Shown: piece by piece, positions 1-8,409 of the stretch
How positions within the stretch are numbered: position 1 is the stretch's first letter
How the letters are laid out: every line of letters starts with the position of its first letter
Source: Streptomyces antimicrobicus
GTDB lineage: Bacteria > Actinomycetota > Actinomycetes > Streptomycetales > Streptomycetaceae
NCBI RefSeq assembly: GCF_020532625.1
Contig: NZ_JAJAUY010000021.1
Span: 1 to 64,000, forward strand
DNA: 64,000 nucleotides
Direction of reading: 5' to 3'
Made by a program: the position numbers and the translations under genes
The notes under the pieces: model-generated
The model's database searches: none
What the model saw: the letters and a program-made list of their open reading frames with translations, nothing else
What the model was told of the DNA's origin: nothing

Positions 1-504
1 GCGTCGGCCCTGACCGACCCGCGCCTGGCCGGGGCCGCCGTCGTGGCGACCGGCTTCTGCGCCGGGCTGGTGCCCGGCATGCACCCCGGTGACCTGGTGG
101 TGGCCGAGGAGACCCGCGACCCCCGCGGCACCGTGACCTGTTCCGGCGCGGGGCCGCTCGCGCGGGCGCTCGCCCGCGCCCTGCCCGGCCGGGCCGTCCA
201 CACCGGCCTGCTGACCGGCGCCGACCACGTGGTGCGCGGAGCCGAGCGCACCGCCCTGCGCGCCACCGGGGCGATCGCCGTCGACATGGAGTCGGCGGCC
301 ACCTTGTGGACCGCCGCCCGGATCCCGATGGCCACGGCCGGCCGCCGCCCGGTTGCCGCCGTCCGGGTGATCGTGGACGCCCCGGAGCACGAGCTCGTCC
401 GGATCGGTACGGTCCGCGGTGGAATATCGGCCTTCCGTGTACTGCGTGCCGTACTGCCCGCTTTTCATGACTGGCACCGTTCTTTGCCGCTCCCCAGGAG
501 GTGA
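1..504 (+). CDS. hpnG: Adenosylhopane nucleosidase HpnG, 3' part
   Basis: The reading frame is open from base 1, so the gene starts before the window. The visible part reads as the C-terminal two thirds of a PNP/UDP-type phosphorylase. It has a Gly-rich GFCAGLVPGMHPGDLVVAEE segment and the AVDMESAA nucleoside-binding motif. In the hopanoid pathway HpnG removes adenine from adenosylhopane, the product of HpnH, giving ribosylhopane. The stop codon at 502-504 lies just before hpnH, which supports co-transcription and the HpnG assignment over a generic MTA/SAH nucleosidase. Confidence 0.85.
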   Translation, partial: ASALTDPRLAGAAVVATGFCAGLVPGMHPGDLVVAEETRDPRGTVTCSGAGPLARALARALPGRAVHTGLLTGADHVVRGAERTALRATGAIAVDMESAATLWTAARIPMATAGRRPVAAVRVIVDAPEHELVRIGTVRGGISAFRVLRAVLPAFHDWHRSLPLPRR

Positions 505-509
505 GCCAG

Positions 510-1538
510 ATGGCCATGCCGCTGCGACAGTCCATCAGGGTCGGGACCTATCTCTTCGAACAGAAGCTCCGCAAGCGCGACAAGTTCCCGCTCATCGTCG
601 AGCTGGAGCCGCTCTACGCCTGCAACCTGAAGTGCGAAGGATGCGGGAAGATCCAGCACCCCGCCGGGGTGCTCAAGCAGCGCATGCCCGTCGCGCAGGC
701 GGTGGGAGCGGTCCTGGAGTCGGGTGCGCCGATGGTCTCCATCGCCGGCGGCGAGCCGCTGATGCACCCGCAGATCCACGAGATCGTGCGGCAGTTGGTG
801 GCCCGGCGCAAGTACGTCTTCCTGTGCACCAACGCCCTGCTGCTGCGCAAGAAGATCGCCGACTTCACCCCCTCGCCGTACTTCGCGTTCGCCGTCCACA
901 TCGACGGCCTGCGCGAGCGCCACGACGAGTCGGTGGCGAAGGAGGGCGTGTTCGACGAGGCGGTGGCGGCCATCAAGGAGGCCAAGCGGCGCGGCTTCCG
1001 GGTGACCACCAACTCCACCTTCTTCAACACCGACACCCCGCAGACCGTCATCGAGGTGCTCAACTACCTCAACGACGACCTGCGCGTCGACGAAATGATG
1101 ATCTCGCCGGCCTACGCCTACGAAAAGGCCCCCGACCAGGAGCACTTCCTCGGCGTCGAACAGACCCGCGAACTGTTCCGCAAGGCATTCGCCGGCGGAA
1201 ACCGGCGCCGCTGGCGCCTCAACCATTCGCCGCTCTTCCTCGATTTCCTCGAAGGGAAGGCGGATTTCCCCTGCACCGCCTGGGCCATTCCGAATTACTC
1301 CCTGTTCGGCTGGCAGCGGCCCTGCTACCTGATGAGTGACGGCTATGTGCCCACCTACCGCGAACTCGTGGAGGAGACCGACTGGAGCAAGTACGGCCGC
1401 GGCAAGGACCCGCGCTGCGCCAACTGCATGGCGCACTGCGGCTACGAACCCACCGCCGTGCTCGCCACCATGGGCTCGCTGAAGGAGTCGCTGCGAGCGG
1501 CCCGCGAGACCGTCTCCGGGAACCGGGACAGGTCGTGA
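510..1538 (+). CDS. hpnH: Adenosyl-hopene transferase HpnH (radical SAM)
   Basis: This radical SAM enzyme couples a 5'-deoxyadenosyl group to diploptene, the first step of hopanoid side-chain building. The iron-sulfur motif CxxxCxxC is at residues 38-45 (ACNLKCEGC), followed by GGEPLMHP. A second Cys cluster, CANCMAHC, lies near residues 303-310. At 342 residues the length is normal. ATG 510 is preferred because AGGAG at 496-500 sits 9 nt upstream; a GTG at 501 in the same frame touches that site and is too close. The gene follows hpnG tightly and its stop overlaps the next start (GTGA). Confidence 0.93.
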   Translation: MAMPLRQSIRVGTYLFEQKLRKRDKFPLIVELEPLYACNLKCEGCGKIQHPAGVLKQRMPVAQAVGAVLESGAPMVSIAGGEPLMHPQIHEIVRQLVARRKYVFLCTNALLLRKKIADFTPSPYFAFAVHIDGLRERHDESVAKEGVFDEAVAAIKEAKRRGFRVTTNSTFFNTDTPQTVIEVLNYLNDDLRVDEMMISPAYAYEKAPDQEHFLGVEQTRELFRKAFAGGNRRRWRLNHSPLFLDFLEGKADFPCTAWAIPNYSLFGWQRPCYLMSDGYVPTYRELVEETDWSKYGRGKDPRCANCMAHCGYEPTAVLATMGSLKESLRAARETVSGNRDRS

Positions 1539-2917
1539 CCGGCTTCGACCTGCGCGCCCTGCTGGCCGAGCGGGGCGCGGAGCGCTACGAGCTGCACACC
1601 CGGCACCTCAACCACCAGCTGCCCCGGATGCTGCACACCCTCGGCTTCGACAAGGTCTACGTACGGGCCGAAGGCGCCCACTTCTGGGACGAAGAGGGCA
1701 ACAACTACCTCGACATGCTCGCGGGATTCGGCGTGATGGGCCTCGGCCGCCACCACCCCGTCGTCCGCCGGGCCCTGCACGACGTCCTCGACGCCCAGCT
1801 CGCCGACCTCACCCGCTTCGACTGCCCGCCGCTGCCCGGGCTGCTGGCCGAGCGGCTGCTGGCGTACAGCCCGCACCTGGACCGGGTCTTCTTCGGCAAC
1901 AGCGGCACCGAGGCGGTGGAGACCGCGCTGAAGTTCGCCCGGTGCGCCACCGGCCGGTCCCGGATCCTCTACTGCGACCACGCCTTCCACGGGCTGACCG
2001 CCGGCTCCCTGTCCGTCAACGGCGAGGGCGGCTTCCGCGACGGCTTCGGCCCGCTGCTGCCGGACACCCGGATCCCGCTCGGCGACCTCGCGGCGCTGGA
2101 GCGGGAGCTGGCGCGCGGTGACGTCGCCGCGTTCGTCGTCGAGCCGATCCAGGGCAAGGGCGTCCACGAGGCGCCGCCCGGGTTCCTGCGCGCCGCCCAG
2201 GACCTGCTGCACCGGCACAAGGCGCTGCTCGTCGTGGACGAGGTGCAGACCGGACTGGGGCGGACCGGAACGTTCTACGCGTACCAGCACGAGGAGGGCG
2301 TCGAGCCGGACCTGGTGTGCGTGGCCAAGGCGCTCTCCGGCGGCTACGTGCCGGTCGGGGCCACGCTCGGCAAGGACTGGATCTTCAAGAAGGTCTACTC
2401 GTCCATGGACCGGGTGCTGGTGCACTCGGCGAGCTTCGGCTCCAACGCGCAGGCGATGGCGGCCGGGCTCGCCGTGCTGTCGGTGATGGAGGACGAGGAG
2501 CTCGTGGCCCGAGCCCGGGCCACGGGCGACCTGCTGCGCGGCCGGCTGGCCGCGCTGGTGGGGGAGTACGAGCTGCTGCACGCGGTGCGCGGGCGCGGGC
2601 TGATGATCGGCATCGAGTTCGGCCGGCCGTCCTCGCTGGGGCTGCGCAGCCGGTGGAGCATGCTGCAGGCGGCCCGAAAGGGGCTGTTCGCCCAGATGGT
2701 GGTGGTTCCGCTGTTGCAGAAGCACCGCGTCCTCACCCAGGTCTCCGGTGACCACCTGGAGGTGATCAAGCTCATCCCGCCGCTGGTCGTCGACGAGGCG
2801 GACGTCGACCGGTTCGTCACCGCCTTCCGTGCGGTCATGGACGACGCGCACGGCGGCGGCGGGCTGATGTGGGAGTTCGGCCGGACGCTGGTGAAGCAGG
2901 CCGTCGGCAACCGCTGA
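1535..2917 (+). CDS. hpnO: Class III aminotransferase of the hopanoid cluster (HpnO-like)
   Basis: This is a fold-type I PLP aminotransferase of the ornithine/acetylornithine type, 460 residues. VVDEVQTGLGR puts the cofactor-binding Asp at 235, and VAKALSGGYVP puts the Schiff-base Lys at 265. Position directly behind hpnH, with a 4-nt GTGA overlap, suggests it aminates the hopanoid ribosyl/triol side chain to aminobacteriohopanetriol, as HpnO does. That substrate is inferred from context. In S. coelicolor ispG and dxs lie between hpnH and the equivalent aminotransferase; here they are absent. Confidence 0.82.
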   Translation: MTGFDLRALLAERGAERYELHTRHLNHQLPRMLHTLGFDKVYVRAEGAHFWDEEGNNYLDMLAGFGVMGLGRHHPVVRRALHDVLDAQLADLTRFDCPPLPGLLAERLLAYSPHLDRVFFGNSGTEAVETALKFARCATGRSRILYCDHAFHGLTAGSLSVNGEGGFRDGFGPLLPDTRIPLGDLAALERELARGDVAAFVVEPIQGKGVHEAPPGFLRAAQDLLHRHKALLVVDEVQTGLGRTGTFYAYQHEEGVEPDLVCVAKALSGGYVPVGATLGKDWIFKKVYSSMDRVLVHSASFGSNAQAMAAGLAVLSVMEDEELVARARATGDLLRGRLAALVGEYELLHAVRGRGLMIGIEFGRPSSLGLRSRWSMLQAARKGLFAQMVVVPLLQKHRVLTQVSGDHLEVIKLIPPLVVDEADVDRFVTAFRAVMDDAHGGGGLMWEFGRTLVKQAVGNR

Positions 2918-2922
2918 CGCCA

Positions 2923-2945
2923 CCCGCCGGCCGCGCGCCGGCGGG
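2923..2945. terminator. Convergent hairpin
   Basis: CCCGCCGGC at 2923-2931 pairs perfectly with GCCGGCGGG at 2937-2945. It fills the 31-bp gap between the convergent aminotransferase and phosphatase genes and could stop transcription from both sides. There is no T-run. Confidence 0.5.
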
Positions 2946-2948
2946 CGC

Positions 2949-3755
2949 TCAGTCGAGGAGCCGGTCCCTGAGCCGGTCGAGGGTCGCGGGCGTGAGCCCG
3001 AGGCCCTCGGCCAGGTAGGCCTCCACGCTGCCCCAGGTCTCCTCCAGCGCCTCGAAGGCCGCGGTCAGGTACTCGGCGCGGGCGTCGAAGAGCGGCGCGA
3101 GCAACTCCATGACCTCGGGGGAGCGGGCCTCGGCGGAGTCGCTGCTGCGGTGCACCCGGTAGCGGCGGTGCGGGGCGTTCGACTCCAGGTAGTCCGCCAC
3201 GATCGCCTCCCGCTCGACGCGCAGCGCCAGCAGGGTGACCGCGATCGACAGACCCGCCCGGTCCTTCCCGGCCGCGCAGTGCATGAGCGCCGGCACGCTG
3301 TCCTCGGCGAGGGCGTGCACGACCCGGCTGTGCTCGGCGGTGCGGGTGGTGATGATCTGCCGGTACGAGTGCGCCATCCGGGCCGCGGCCCGGCCCTCGC
3401 CGAGCAGCTCGCGCAGCTGGTCGAGGTTCCCGTCGCGCACCATGCGCCAGAATTCCTTGCCGTCCGCCGGGTCGGAGAGCGGGATGTTCACGTTCCGCAC
3501 GCCGGGGAGTTCCACGTCGGGACCCTCCAGGGCGTGGTCGGCCGCGTTGCGGAAGTCGAAGACGGTGTGCAGCCCGAGCGATGCGAGGAACTCTGCATCG
3601 GTTTCGGTGGCATGCGCCAGATGTCCGCTTCGGAACAGTCGTCCCGAACTGACCCGGCGGCCGTCCAGGGTCGGCAGTCCGCCGACGTCGCGGAAATTGC
3701 GCACGCCGGTCAGCTCCGGCTCCACCGACGGGGTTTGAGGTATCTGCTGGGTCAC
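2949..3755 (-). CDS. Tyrosine-protein phosphatase (Y_phosphatase3 family)
   Basis: A 268-residue cytoplasmic phosphatase of the dual-specificity-like family that dephosphorylates phosphotyrosine or possibly phosphoinositides. The active-site loop HCAAGKDRAG gives Cys160 and Arg166 of the CX5R signature, and the N-terminal GVRNFRDVGG motif (17-26) is typical. The start is GTG at 3755, with GGAGGAG a few bases upstream on the minus strand. It is transcribed towards the hopanoid genes and appears monocistronic. The physiological substrate cannot be told from sequence. Confidence 0.88.
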   Translation of the reverse strand: MTQQIPQTPSVEPELTGVRNFRDVGGLPTLDGRRVSSGRLFRSGHLAHATETDAEFLASLGLHTVFDFRNAADHALEGPDVELPGVRNVNIPLSDPADGKEFWRMVRDGNLDQLRELLGEGRAAARMAHSYRQIITTRTAEHSRVVHALAEDSVPALMHCAAGKDRAGLSIAVTLLALRVEREAIVADYLESNAPHRRYRVHRSSDSAEARSPEVMELLAPLFDARAEYLTAAFEALEETWGSVEAYLAEGLGLTPATLDRLRDRLLD

Positions 3756-4040
3756 GGGATCTCCTCCGTATCGCCGGTGATGTCCGAATTAGGACGCTTG
3801 GCCACAACTTGCCGCCAGGGGAGGGGAGATCGGCCCCCGTCCCGTGATTCAGATCATACGGTGACCGTGCGTGCCTGATCGCGGAACTCGAATTGCCTTA
3901 CCGGAACGGCTGTTGGCGGGCCCGAATAGACGGAGGGTGACCGTAATTCCGTTGATCCCTCACCTCCGGGAAACTCGCGGGTAATTCACGGCTTGTTCCG
4001 CGCGGCTCGGCTGGATTACGTTCGCCATCGATCCGGACGG

Positions 4041-4221
4041 ACCGCCCAATCCTGCCGACCGTCCGGGAAACGCACTCGACCAGTCATGCGTGCGGCAGGA
4101 GCGGGGGAACCAGGTACGCCGCCGATCCGGATCTTCGGTTCCGGACGGCTCGGGGTGAAGCCGCGTCCACGTGCGGCCGGACATCTCCAGTCCGAACCCG
4201 ACAGCTCACCTCGCAGGCGCC
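4041..4221 (+). ncRNA. ydaO/yuaA-type cyclic-di-AMP riboswitch
   Basis: The leader of the LysM/M23 gene carries the conserved blocks of the actinobacterial ydaO class in order: CCCAATCCTGCCG (from 4044), GGCAGGAGCGGGGGAACCAG (about 4093), CGGGGTGAAGCCGCG (about 4151) and TCCGAACCCGACAGCTCACC (about 4191), closing with CGCAGGCG. Riboswitches of this class bind c-di-AMP and in Streptomyces typically precede cell-wall hydrolase and rpf genes. The aptamer ends about 16 nt before the start codon. Nothing else recognisable lies in 3756-4040, which should hold the promoters of both divergent genes. Confidence 0.9.
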
Positions 4222-4236
4222 GGAGAGGAATTCGCC

Positions 4237-5301
4237 ATGGCCGCAAAGGGTAAGCACCGCCGACCCAAGTCCAGCCCGCTCTTCCGCGGCTTCGCCTACG
4301 CCGGCACCTCGGGCGCGGCGCTGGCCCTGCCGCTCCTGGGCGCCGCGACCGCCCAGGCGGCCCCGGCCGCGGCCGCCGCCCCGGCCGCCCTGCCCGCCGC
4401 CGTCCCGCAGGCCGCGGCCCAGGCGCCGGCCCAGGTGCCGGCCGCCCTCGCGGCCCCGGCCCCGGCCGCCGCGCCGTCCGTCTACACCGTCGTCCCCGGC
4501 GACTGCCTCTCCACGATCGCCCACGACCGGGGCCTCGCCGGCGGCTGGGAGCAGCTGTACGCGGACAACCGCGAGGCCGTCGGCGCCGACCCCGACCTGA
4601 TCCACCCCGGCCTGCGGCTGCACCTCGGCGGTGCCGCGGCCGGAGCGTCCACCGCGCCGGAGGCCGGGGCCTCCGCGCGGCAGAGCCGCACGGCGGAGAG
4701 CGGAGCCGAGGAGGCGGGCCGGTCCGGGCGTTCCTCGGACGGCACGGGCTCCGCCTCCGCCGCCGGCGCCGCCGACCGCGCGGTCCGCCCGGCCGCGCCC
4801 AAGGCCGCGGCGCCCGCGCCCAAGGCGCCGCGGGCCGCCGAGGCCGGCGGCTCCGTGCGGTCCGGCGGCTCGACGCAGTCCGGCGCCGTGTCCGGCGCCG
4901 GCTTCGTGGCCCCGGTCTCCGGGGGCATCTCCACCGCGTACCGGGCCTCCGGGGCCATGTGGTCCAGCGGCCACCACACCGGCGTCGACTTCATCGCCGC
5001 CTCCGGCACCTCCGTCAAGGCCGTCGGCGCCGGCACCGTCGTCACCGCCGGCTGGGGCGGCGCCTACGGCAACGAGGTGGTCGTCCGGCACGCCGACGGC
5101 CGCTACTCCCAGTACGGCCACCTCTCCCGGCTCTCCGTCTCCGTGGGCCAGACCGTGAGCGCCGGCCAGCAGCTCGGCCTCTCCGGCTCCACCGGCAACT
5201 CCACCGGCCCGCACCTGCACTTCGAGATCCGCACCGGTGCCGGCTACGGCTCCGACATCGACCCGCTCGCCTACCTCCGCTCGAAGGGCGTGAGCATCTG
5301 A
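4237..5301 (+). CDS. Secreted LysM / M23 peptidoglycan hydrolase
   Basis: A 354-residue exported cell-wall endopeptidase. Residues 1-42 form a basic start plus hydrophobic core ending AQA, a signal peptide. A LysM domain covers about 82-130 (YTVVPGDCLSTIAHDRGL), followed by a low-complexity Ala/Ser/Arg linker. The C-terminal M23 domain has its zinc ligands in HxxxD (H247, D251) and HLH (326-328). ATG 4237 is chosen over upstream in-frame codons because GGAGAGGA lies just before it and the earlier codons fall inside the riboswitch. Expression is probably controlled by c-di-AMP. Confidence 0.92.
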   Translation: MAAKGKHRRPKSSPLFRGFAYAGTSGAALALPLLGAATAQAAPAAAAAPAALPAAVPQAAAQAPAQVPAALAAPAPAAAPSVYTVVPGDCLSTIAHDRGLAGGWEQLYADNREAVGADPDLIHPGLRLHLGGAAAGASTAPEAGASARQSRTAESGAEEAGRSGRSSDGTGSASAAGAADRAVRPAAPKAAAPAPKAPRAAEAGGSVRSGGSTQSGAVSGAGFVAPVSGGISTAYRASGAMWSSGHHTGVDFIAASGTSVKAVGAGTVVTAGWGGAYGNEVVVRHADGRYSQYGHLSRLSVSVGQTVSAGQQLGLSGSTGNSTGPHLHFEIRTGAGYGSDIDPLAYLRSKGVSI

Positions 5302-5315
5302 CGCCGGGCGGGTGG

Positions 5316-5358
5316 GCGCGTGAGGCCAGGGCCCGAGGGGGGTCCTGGCCTCACGCGC
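5316..5358 (+). terminator. Strong hairpin after the LysM/M23 gene
   Basis: A perfect 15-bp stem, GCGCGTGAGGCCAGG (5316-5330) with CCTGGCCTCACGCGC (5344-5358), loop 13 nt, followed by TGTTATT. It lies 15 nt after the stop codon. Confidence 0.8.
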
Positions 5359-5453
5359 TGTTATTCCGGGCTGACCGGGTGGTATAGATCACGGTCCGTC
5401 AACCCCTTCCTACGGTGGCGTAGGTCACGTCACGAGGTGAAGGATGTGATCCC

Positions 5454-6293
5454 GTGGCAGCGACGACAACTACGACGACGACGACAACGACGATCAGCAC
5501 GTCCCTTCCCCCCGCCGTCCCCTCCGACCCGCTCGCGATCGGCTCGTACGCGGCGATCGGCGACAGCTTCACCGAGGGCGTGGGCGACCCGGGCCCCGGC
5601 GGCGTCTTCATCGGCTGGGCCGACCGGCTCGCCGTACTGCTGGCCGACCGGCGCGACGAGCACGACTTCCGCTACGCCAACCTCGCCGTGCGCGGCCGGC
5701 TGCTGGACCAGATCGTGGCCGAGCAGGTGCCGCGCGCCAAGGAACTCGCCCCTGACCTGGTGACCTTCTGCGCCGGCGGCAACGACATCATCCGCCCCGG
5801 CAGTGACCCCGACGCCGTGGCCGAGCGGTACGAGGCCGCCGTCGCCGACCTCGTGGGATCCGTCGGCAAGGTCATGATCACCACGGGCTTCGACACCCGG
5901 GGCGTCCCGGTCCTCAAGCACCTGCGCGGCAAGGTCGCCACCTACTCGGCGCACGTGCGGGCCATCGCCGACCGCTACGACTGCCCCGTGCTCGACCTGT
6001 GGTCGCTGAAGTCCGTGCAGGACCGGCGGGCCTGGGACGACGACCGGCTGCACCTGTCGCCCGAGGGCCACACCCGGGTCGCGCTGCGGGCCGCCCAGGT
6101 GCTCGGCCTGGAGGTCCCCACCGACCCCGACCAGCCCTGGCCGCCGCAGCAGCCCCGCGGCTCCGCCGAGGTCACCCGGGACAACATCCAGTGGGCGCGC
6201 GAGCACCTCGTGCCGTGGATCGGCCGCCGGCTGCGCGGGGAGTCCTCCGGCGACCACGTCGAGGCCAAGCGCCCGGACCTGCTGCCGCTGTAG
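5454..6293 (+). CDS. SGNH/GDSL-family hydrolase
   Basis: A 279-residue esterase/lipase-like protein. Block I GDSFTEG gives nucleophile Ser38, GGND gives the oxyanion Asn110, and DDRLH gives Asp197 and His200. No signal peptide is seen, so it is probably cytoplasmic. The GTG start has a GAAGG-type site about 10 nt upstream. Residues 4-13 are ten consecutive Thr encoded by an ACG/ACA run, unusual for this family and possibly length-variable. Substrate unknown; many actinobacterial relatives are annotated only as SGNH hydrolases. Confidence 0.87.
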   Translation: MAATTTTTTTTTTISTSLPPAVPSDPLAIGSYAAIGDSFTEGVGDPGPGGVFIGWADRLAVLLADRRDEHDFRYANLAVRGRLLDQIVAEQVPRAKELAPDLVTFCAGGNDIIRPGSDPDAVAERYEAAVADLVGSVGKVMITTGFDTRGVPVLKHLRGKVATYSAHVRAIADRYDCPVLDLWSLKSVQDRRAWDDDRLHLSPEGHTRVALRAAQVLGLEVPTDPDQPWPPQQPRGSAEVTRDNIQWAREHLVPWIGRRLRGESSGDHVEAKRPDLLPL

Positions 6294-6322
6294 CGCGGGG
6301 CGGCCGGGCGCGGGCCCGGCCG

Positions 6323-6378
6323 CCCGGGCGCGGCGCCGAGGCGACGCCGCGGGCCCGGCGGCCCGGGCGCGGCGCCGA
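6323..6378. repeat. 17-bp direct repeat, GC-rich intergenic
   Basis: CCCGGGCGCGGCGCCGA occurs at 6323-6339 and again at 6362-6378 in the 180-bp gap between the SGNH and MBL genes. The surrounding DNA is almost pure G+C and strongly self-complementary, so it may work as a terminator for the SGNH gene. Confidence 0.5.
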
Positions 6379-6475
6379 CGGGGGCGGCCCGGAATCCTTT
6401 GGACCCGGTGCGCGTTGGAACGTCGTACCGACCCACCCGCAGGAACCGTCCCGCACCCACCTCCCAGGAGGCGCC

Positions 6476-7669
6476 TTGACCGGCCCCCGTCCCTCGCGTC
6501 CCCGGCTGCGTGAGCTGCGGCCCGAAGCCTTCGGAGCGGATCCGTCCGGCGCTCGCCTGGAGCGGATCCGCCGCTCGCCGAACTTCGCCGACGGTGTCTT
6601 CCAGAACCCGGTCGGGGCACGGACACGGCCGTCCGGCTCCCTGCGCGAGTTCGCCGCGCTCTACTTCCGCAAGGAGGAGCGGCGGCGGCGCGCCCCCGCC
6701 GCGGCGATCCCGGTCCACCCGACGACGCTGGCCGACATCGCCGGGCCCCCGGCCACCGGACTGCGGCTGACCTGGATGGGGCACTCCAGCGTCCTGGTGG
6801 AGATCGACGGCCGGCGCGTCCTGTTCGACCCGGTCTGGGGCGAGCGCTGCTCCCCCTTCCCCTTCGCCGGACCCAAGCGCCTGCACCCCGTCCCGGTGCC
6901 GCTCGCCGCGCTCGGCCCGGTCGACGTGGTGGTGATCTCCCACGACCACTACGACCACCTCGACCTGCCCACGATCAAGGCCCTGGCCGGTACGGACACC
7001 CTCTTCGCGGTGCCCCTGGGGGTGGGCGCCCACCTGGAGCGCTGGGGCGTCCCCGCGGACCGGCTGCGCGAGCTCGACTGGCACGAGTCGACGACCGTCG
7101 CCGGCCTCTCCCTCACCGCCACCCCGGCCCGCCACTTCTGCGGCCGCGGCCTGCGCAACCAGCAGCACACCCTGTGGGCCTCCTGGGTCGTCGAGGGCGG
7201 CGGTCACCGCGTGTTCCACAGCGGCGACACGGGGTACTTCGACGGCTTCGCGGACATCGGCGCGCAGCACGGCCCCTTCGACGCCACGATGATCCAGATC
7301 GGGGCGTACTCGGAGTACTGGCCGGACATCCACATGACCCCCGAGGAGGGCCTGCGCGCCCACCTCGACCTGCAGGGATCCACGCCGCACGGGGTGCTGC
7401 TGCCGATCCACTGGGGCACCTTCAACCTCGCCTTCCACCCCTGGGCGGAGCCGGCCGAGTGGACCGCGGACGCCGCCGGAGCGGCGGGCCAGAAGATCGC
7501 CCTCCCGCGTCCGGGCGAGCCCTTCGAACCGGCCGGGACGCTGCCCGTGGAGCCTTGGTGGCGTCCGATCTCCTCTCCGATCGCCCACCCGTGGCGCCGC
7601 CCCGCGTCGGCGGACGGTGCTTCGCACGACGCCCGGGCCGCAGACCTGGACCTCGCCGGCGACCGGTGA
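6476..7669 (+). CDS. MBL-fold metallo-hydrolase (NAPE-PLD/UlaG-like)
   Basis: A 397-residue metallo-beta-lactamase-fold hydrolase. The metal motif HDHYDH is at 156-161, with WMGHSSVL before it and HSGDTGY (third ligand region) after. The N-terminal section before the fold and the WW/HW-rich C terminus fit the NAPE-hydrolysing phospholipase D-like branch; substrate not predictable. The start is TTG 6476, because AGGAGG at 6466-6471 is the only good ribosome site. Its last 308 bp are duplicated perfectly at 29.7 kb (see the repeat entries), and the accessory island begins directly after its stop. Confidence 0.85.
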   Translation: MTGPRPSRPRLRELRPEAFGADPSGARLERIRRSPNFADGVFQNPVGARTRPSGSLREFAALYFRKEERRRRAPAAAIPVHPTTLADIAGPPATGLRLTWMGHSSVLVEIDGRRVLFDPVWGERCSPFPFAGPKRLHPVPVPLAALGPVDVVVISHDHYDHLDLPTIKALAGTDTLFAVPLGVGAHLERWGVPADRLRELDWHESTTVAGLSLTATPARHFCGRGLRNQQHTLWASWVVEGGGHRVFHSGDTGYFDGFADIGAQHGPFDATMIQIGAYSEYWPDIHMTPEEGLRAHLDLQGSTPHGVLLPIHWGTFNLAFHPWAEPAEWTADAAGAAGQKIALPRPGEPFEPAGTLPVEPWWRPISSPIAHPWRRPASADGASHDARAADLDLAGDR

Positions 7670-7672
7670 CGC
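7362..7672 (+). repeat. 311-bp direct repeat, left copy (inside the MBL gene)
   Basis: Every base from 7362 to 7672 recurs at 29700-30010 with no mismatch or gap on direct reading. The unit starts within the codons for HLDLQG of the MBL gene and ends 3 nt after its stop codon. The left copy belongs to the complete gene. The two copies bound the island. Confidence 0.95.
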
Positions 7673-8409
7673 CGGATGCGGACCTGACGCAAGCCTCCAC
7701 TTATTGGAGCCATCTGACCCCTGAGGAGCCGGATCGGGCTGTCCGTGACATCGATGGGCCCGATCGAGTGGAGCCGCGGAAGAGATGTGCAGTCTTCGTG
7801 CCGCTCCCTTCCCGCCCGGGAATGACCGTACGGGTCAGGGTGTACGGCCGTCGGGCCGCGTCGGTGGCGGCGTGCTCGTCGAGGAGTAGGGCCACGAGCC
7901 GGGAGTGGATGCGTTGAGCCGCCACCACAGCAGCAACTGTGAGATCCCTGACAGCGTCATCGACTTCTGGAATCTGTGGCCGATCAGGGGGGTCTTCATC
8001 CGGGCCATGTCCATCGCCAGTCCGGTCAGCCGTGCGCGACCGGGCACTTGGCCAGTTCCTCCTCAAGCACGGCGCACAGCGCGTCGCTCAGTTGAGTACG
8101 AACGACGACCATCGCGGCGGGTCGGGCCCCAGGAGTCAAGCCGCCACACGGCTGCCTGTTCCCTGCTGGTCCGGGGTCGTTCTTGGCCCTGTGCCGCAGG
8201 GATCGCCGATGCAGGTACCCTGTAACCGTCCCACTGTCCTGCGTCGGCCGGGCCTCGCGCGGGTGAGGGTGGGCGGGCCTGGCGGCTTCGGTGTGATGCG
8301 TGCGCTGCCCACGTCGGCGGCCCTTGGTGCATGCGCGGCCGAATGCGATTGCCCTCGAAGATCATTCGACTCGAGATCGCCCATTGGGTATATGACCTAA
8401 TATGCCCAG
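7673..8409. other. Gene-poor left end of the island
   Basis: These 737 bases carry no intact gene I would defend. The middle holds a decayed IS630 fragment (listed separately). Just before the next gene the DNA becomes AT-richer (TTGGGTATATGACCTAATA around 8382-8400), a likely promoter area for the membrane protein at 8410. Confidence 0.6.
7880..8165 (-). pseudogene. IS630-family transposase relic, N-terminal part
   Basis: Read on the minus strand, one frame gives QLSDALCAVLEEELAK and CPVAHG followed by a stop. A second frame then gives RMKTPLIGHRF and TLSGISQLLL. Together these match the helix-turn-helix/linker region of IS630 transposases (EAELAKGPAAHGW, RWTLARIKTVIGRRF), which also appears near 28.4 kb. 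At least one stop and one frameshift separate the pieces, and the DDE part is missing. Confidence 0.65.

Noticed and set aside
7701..8066. Minus-strand frame of 121 codons at the left island end
   Set aside because: It overlaps the IS630 relic out of frame and shows no family resemblance.
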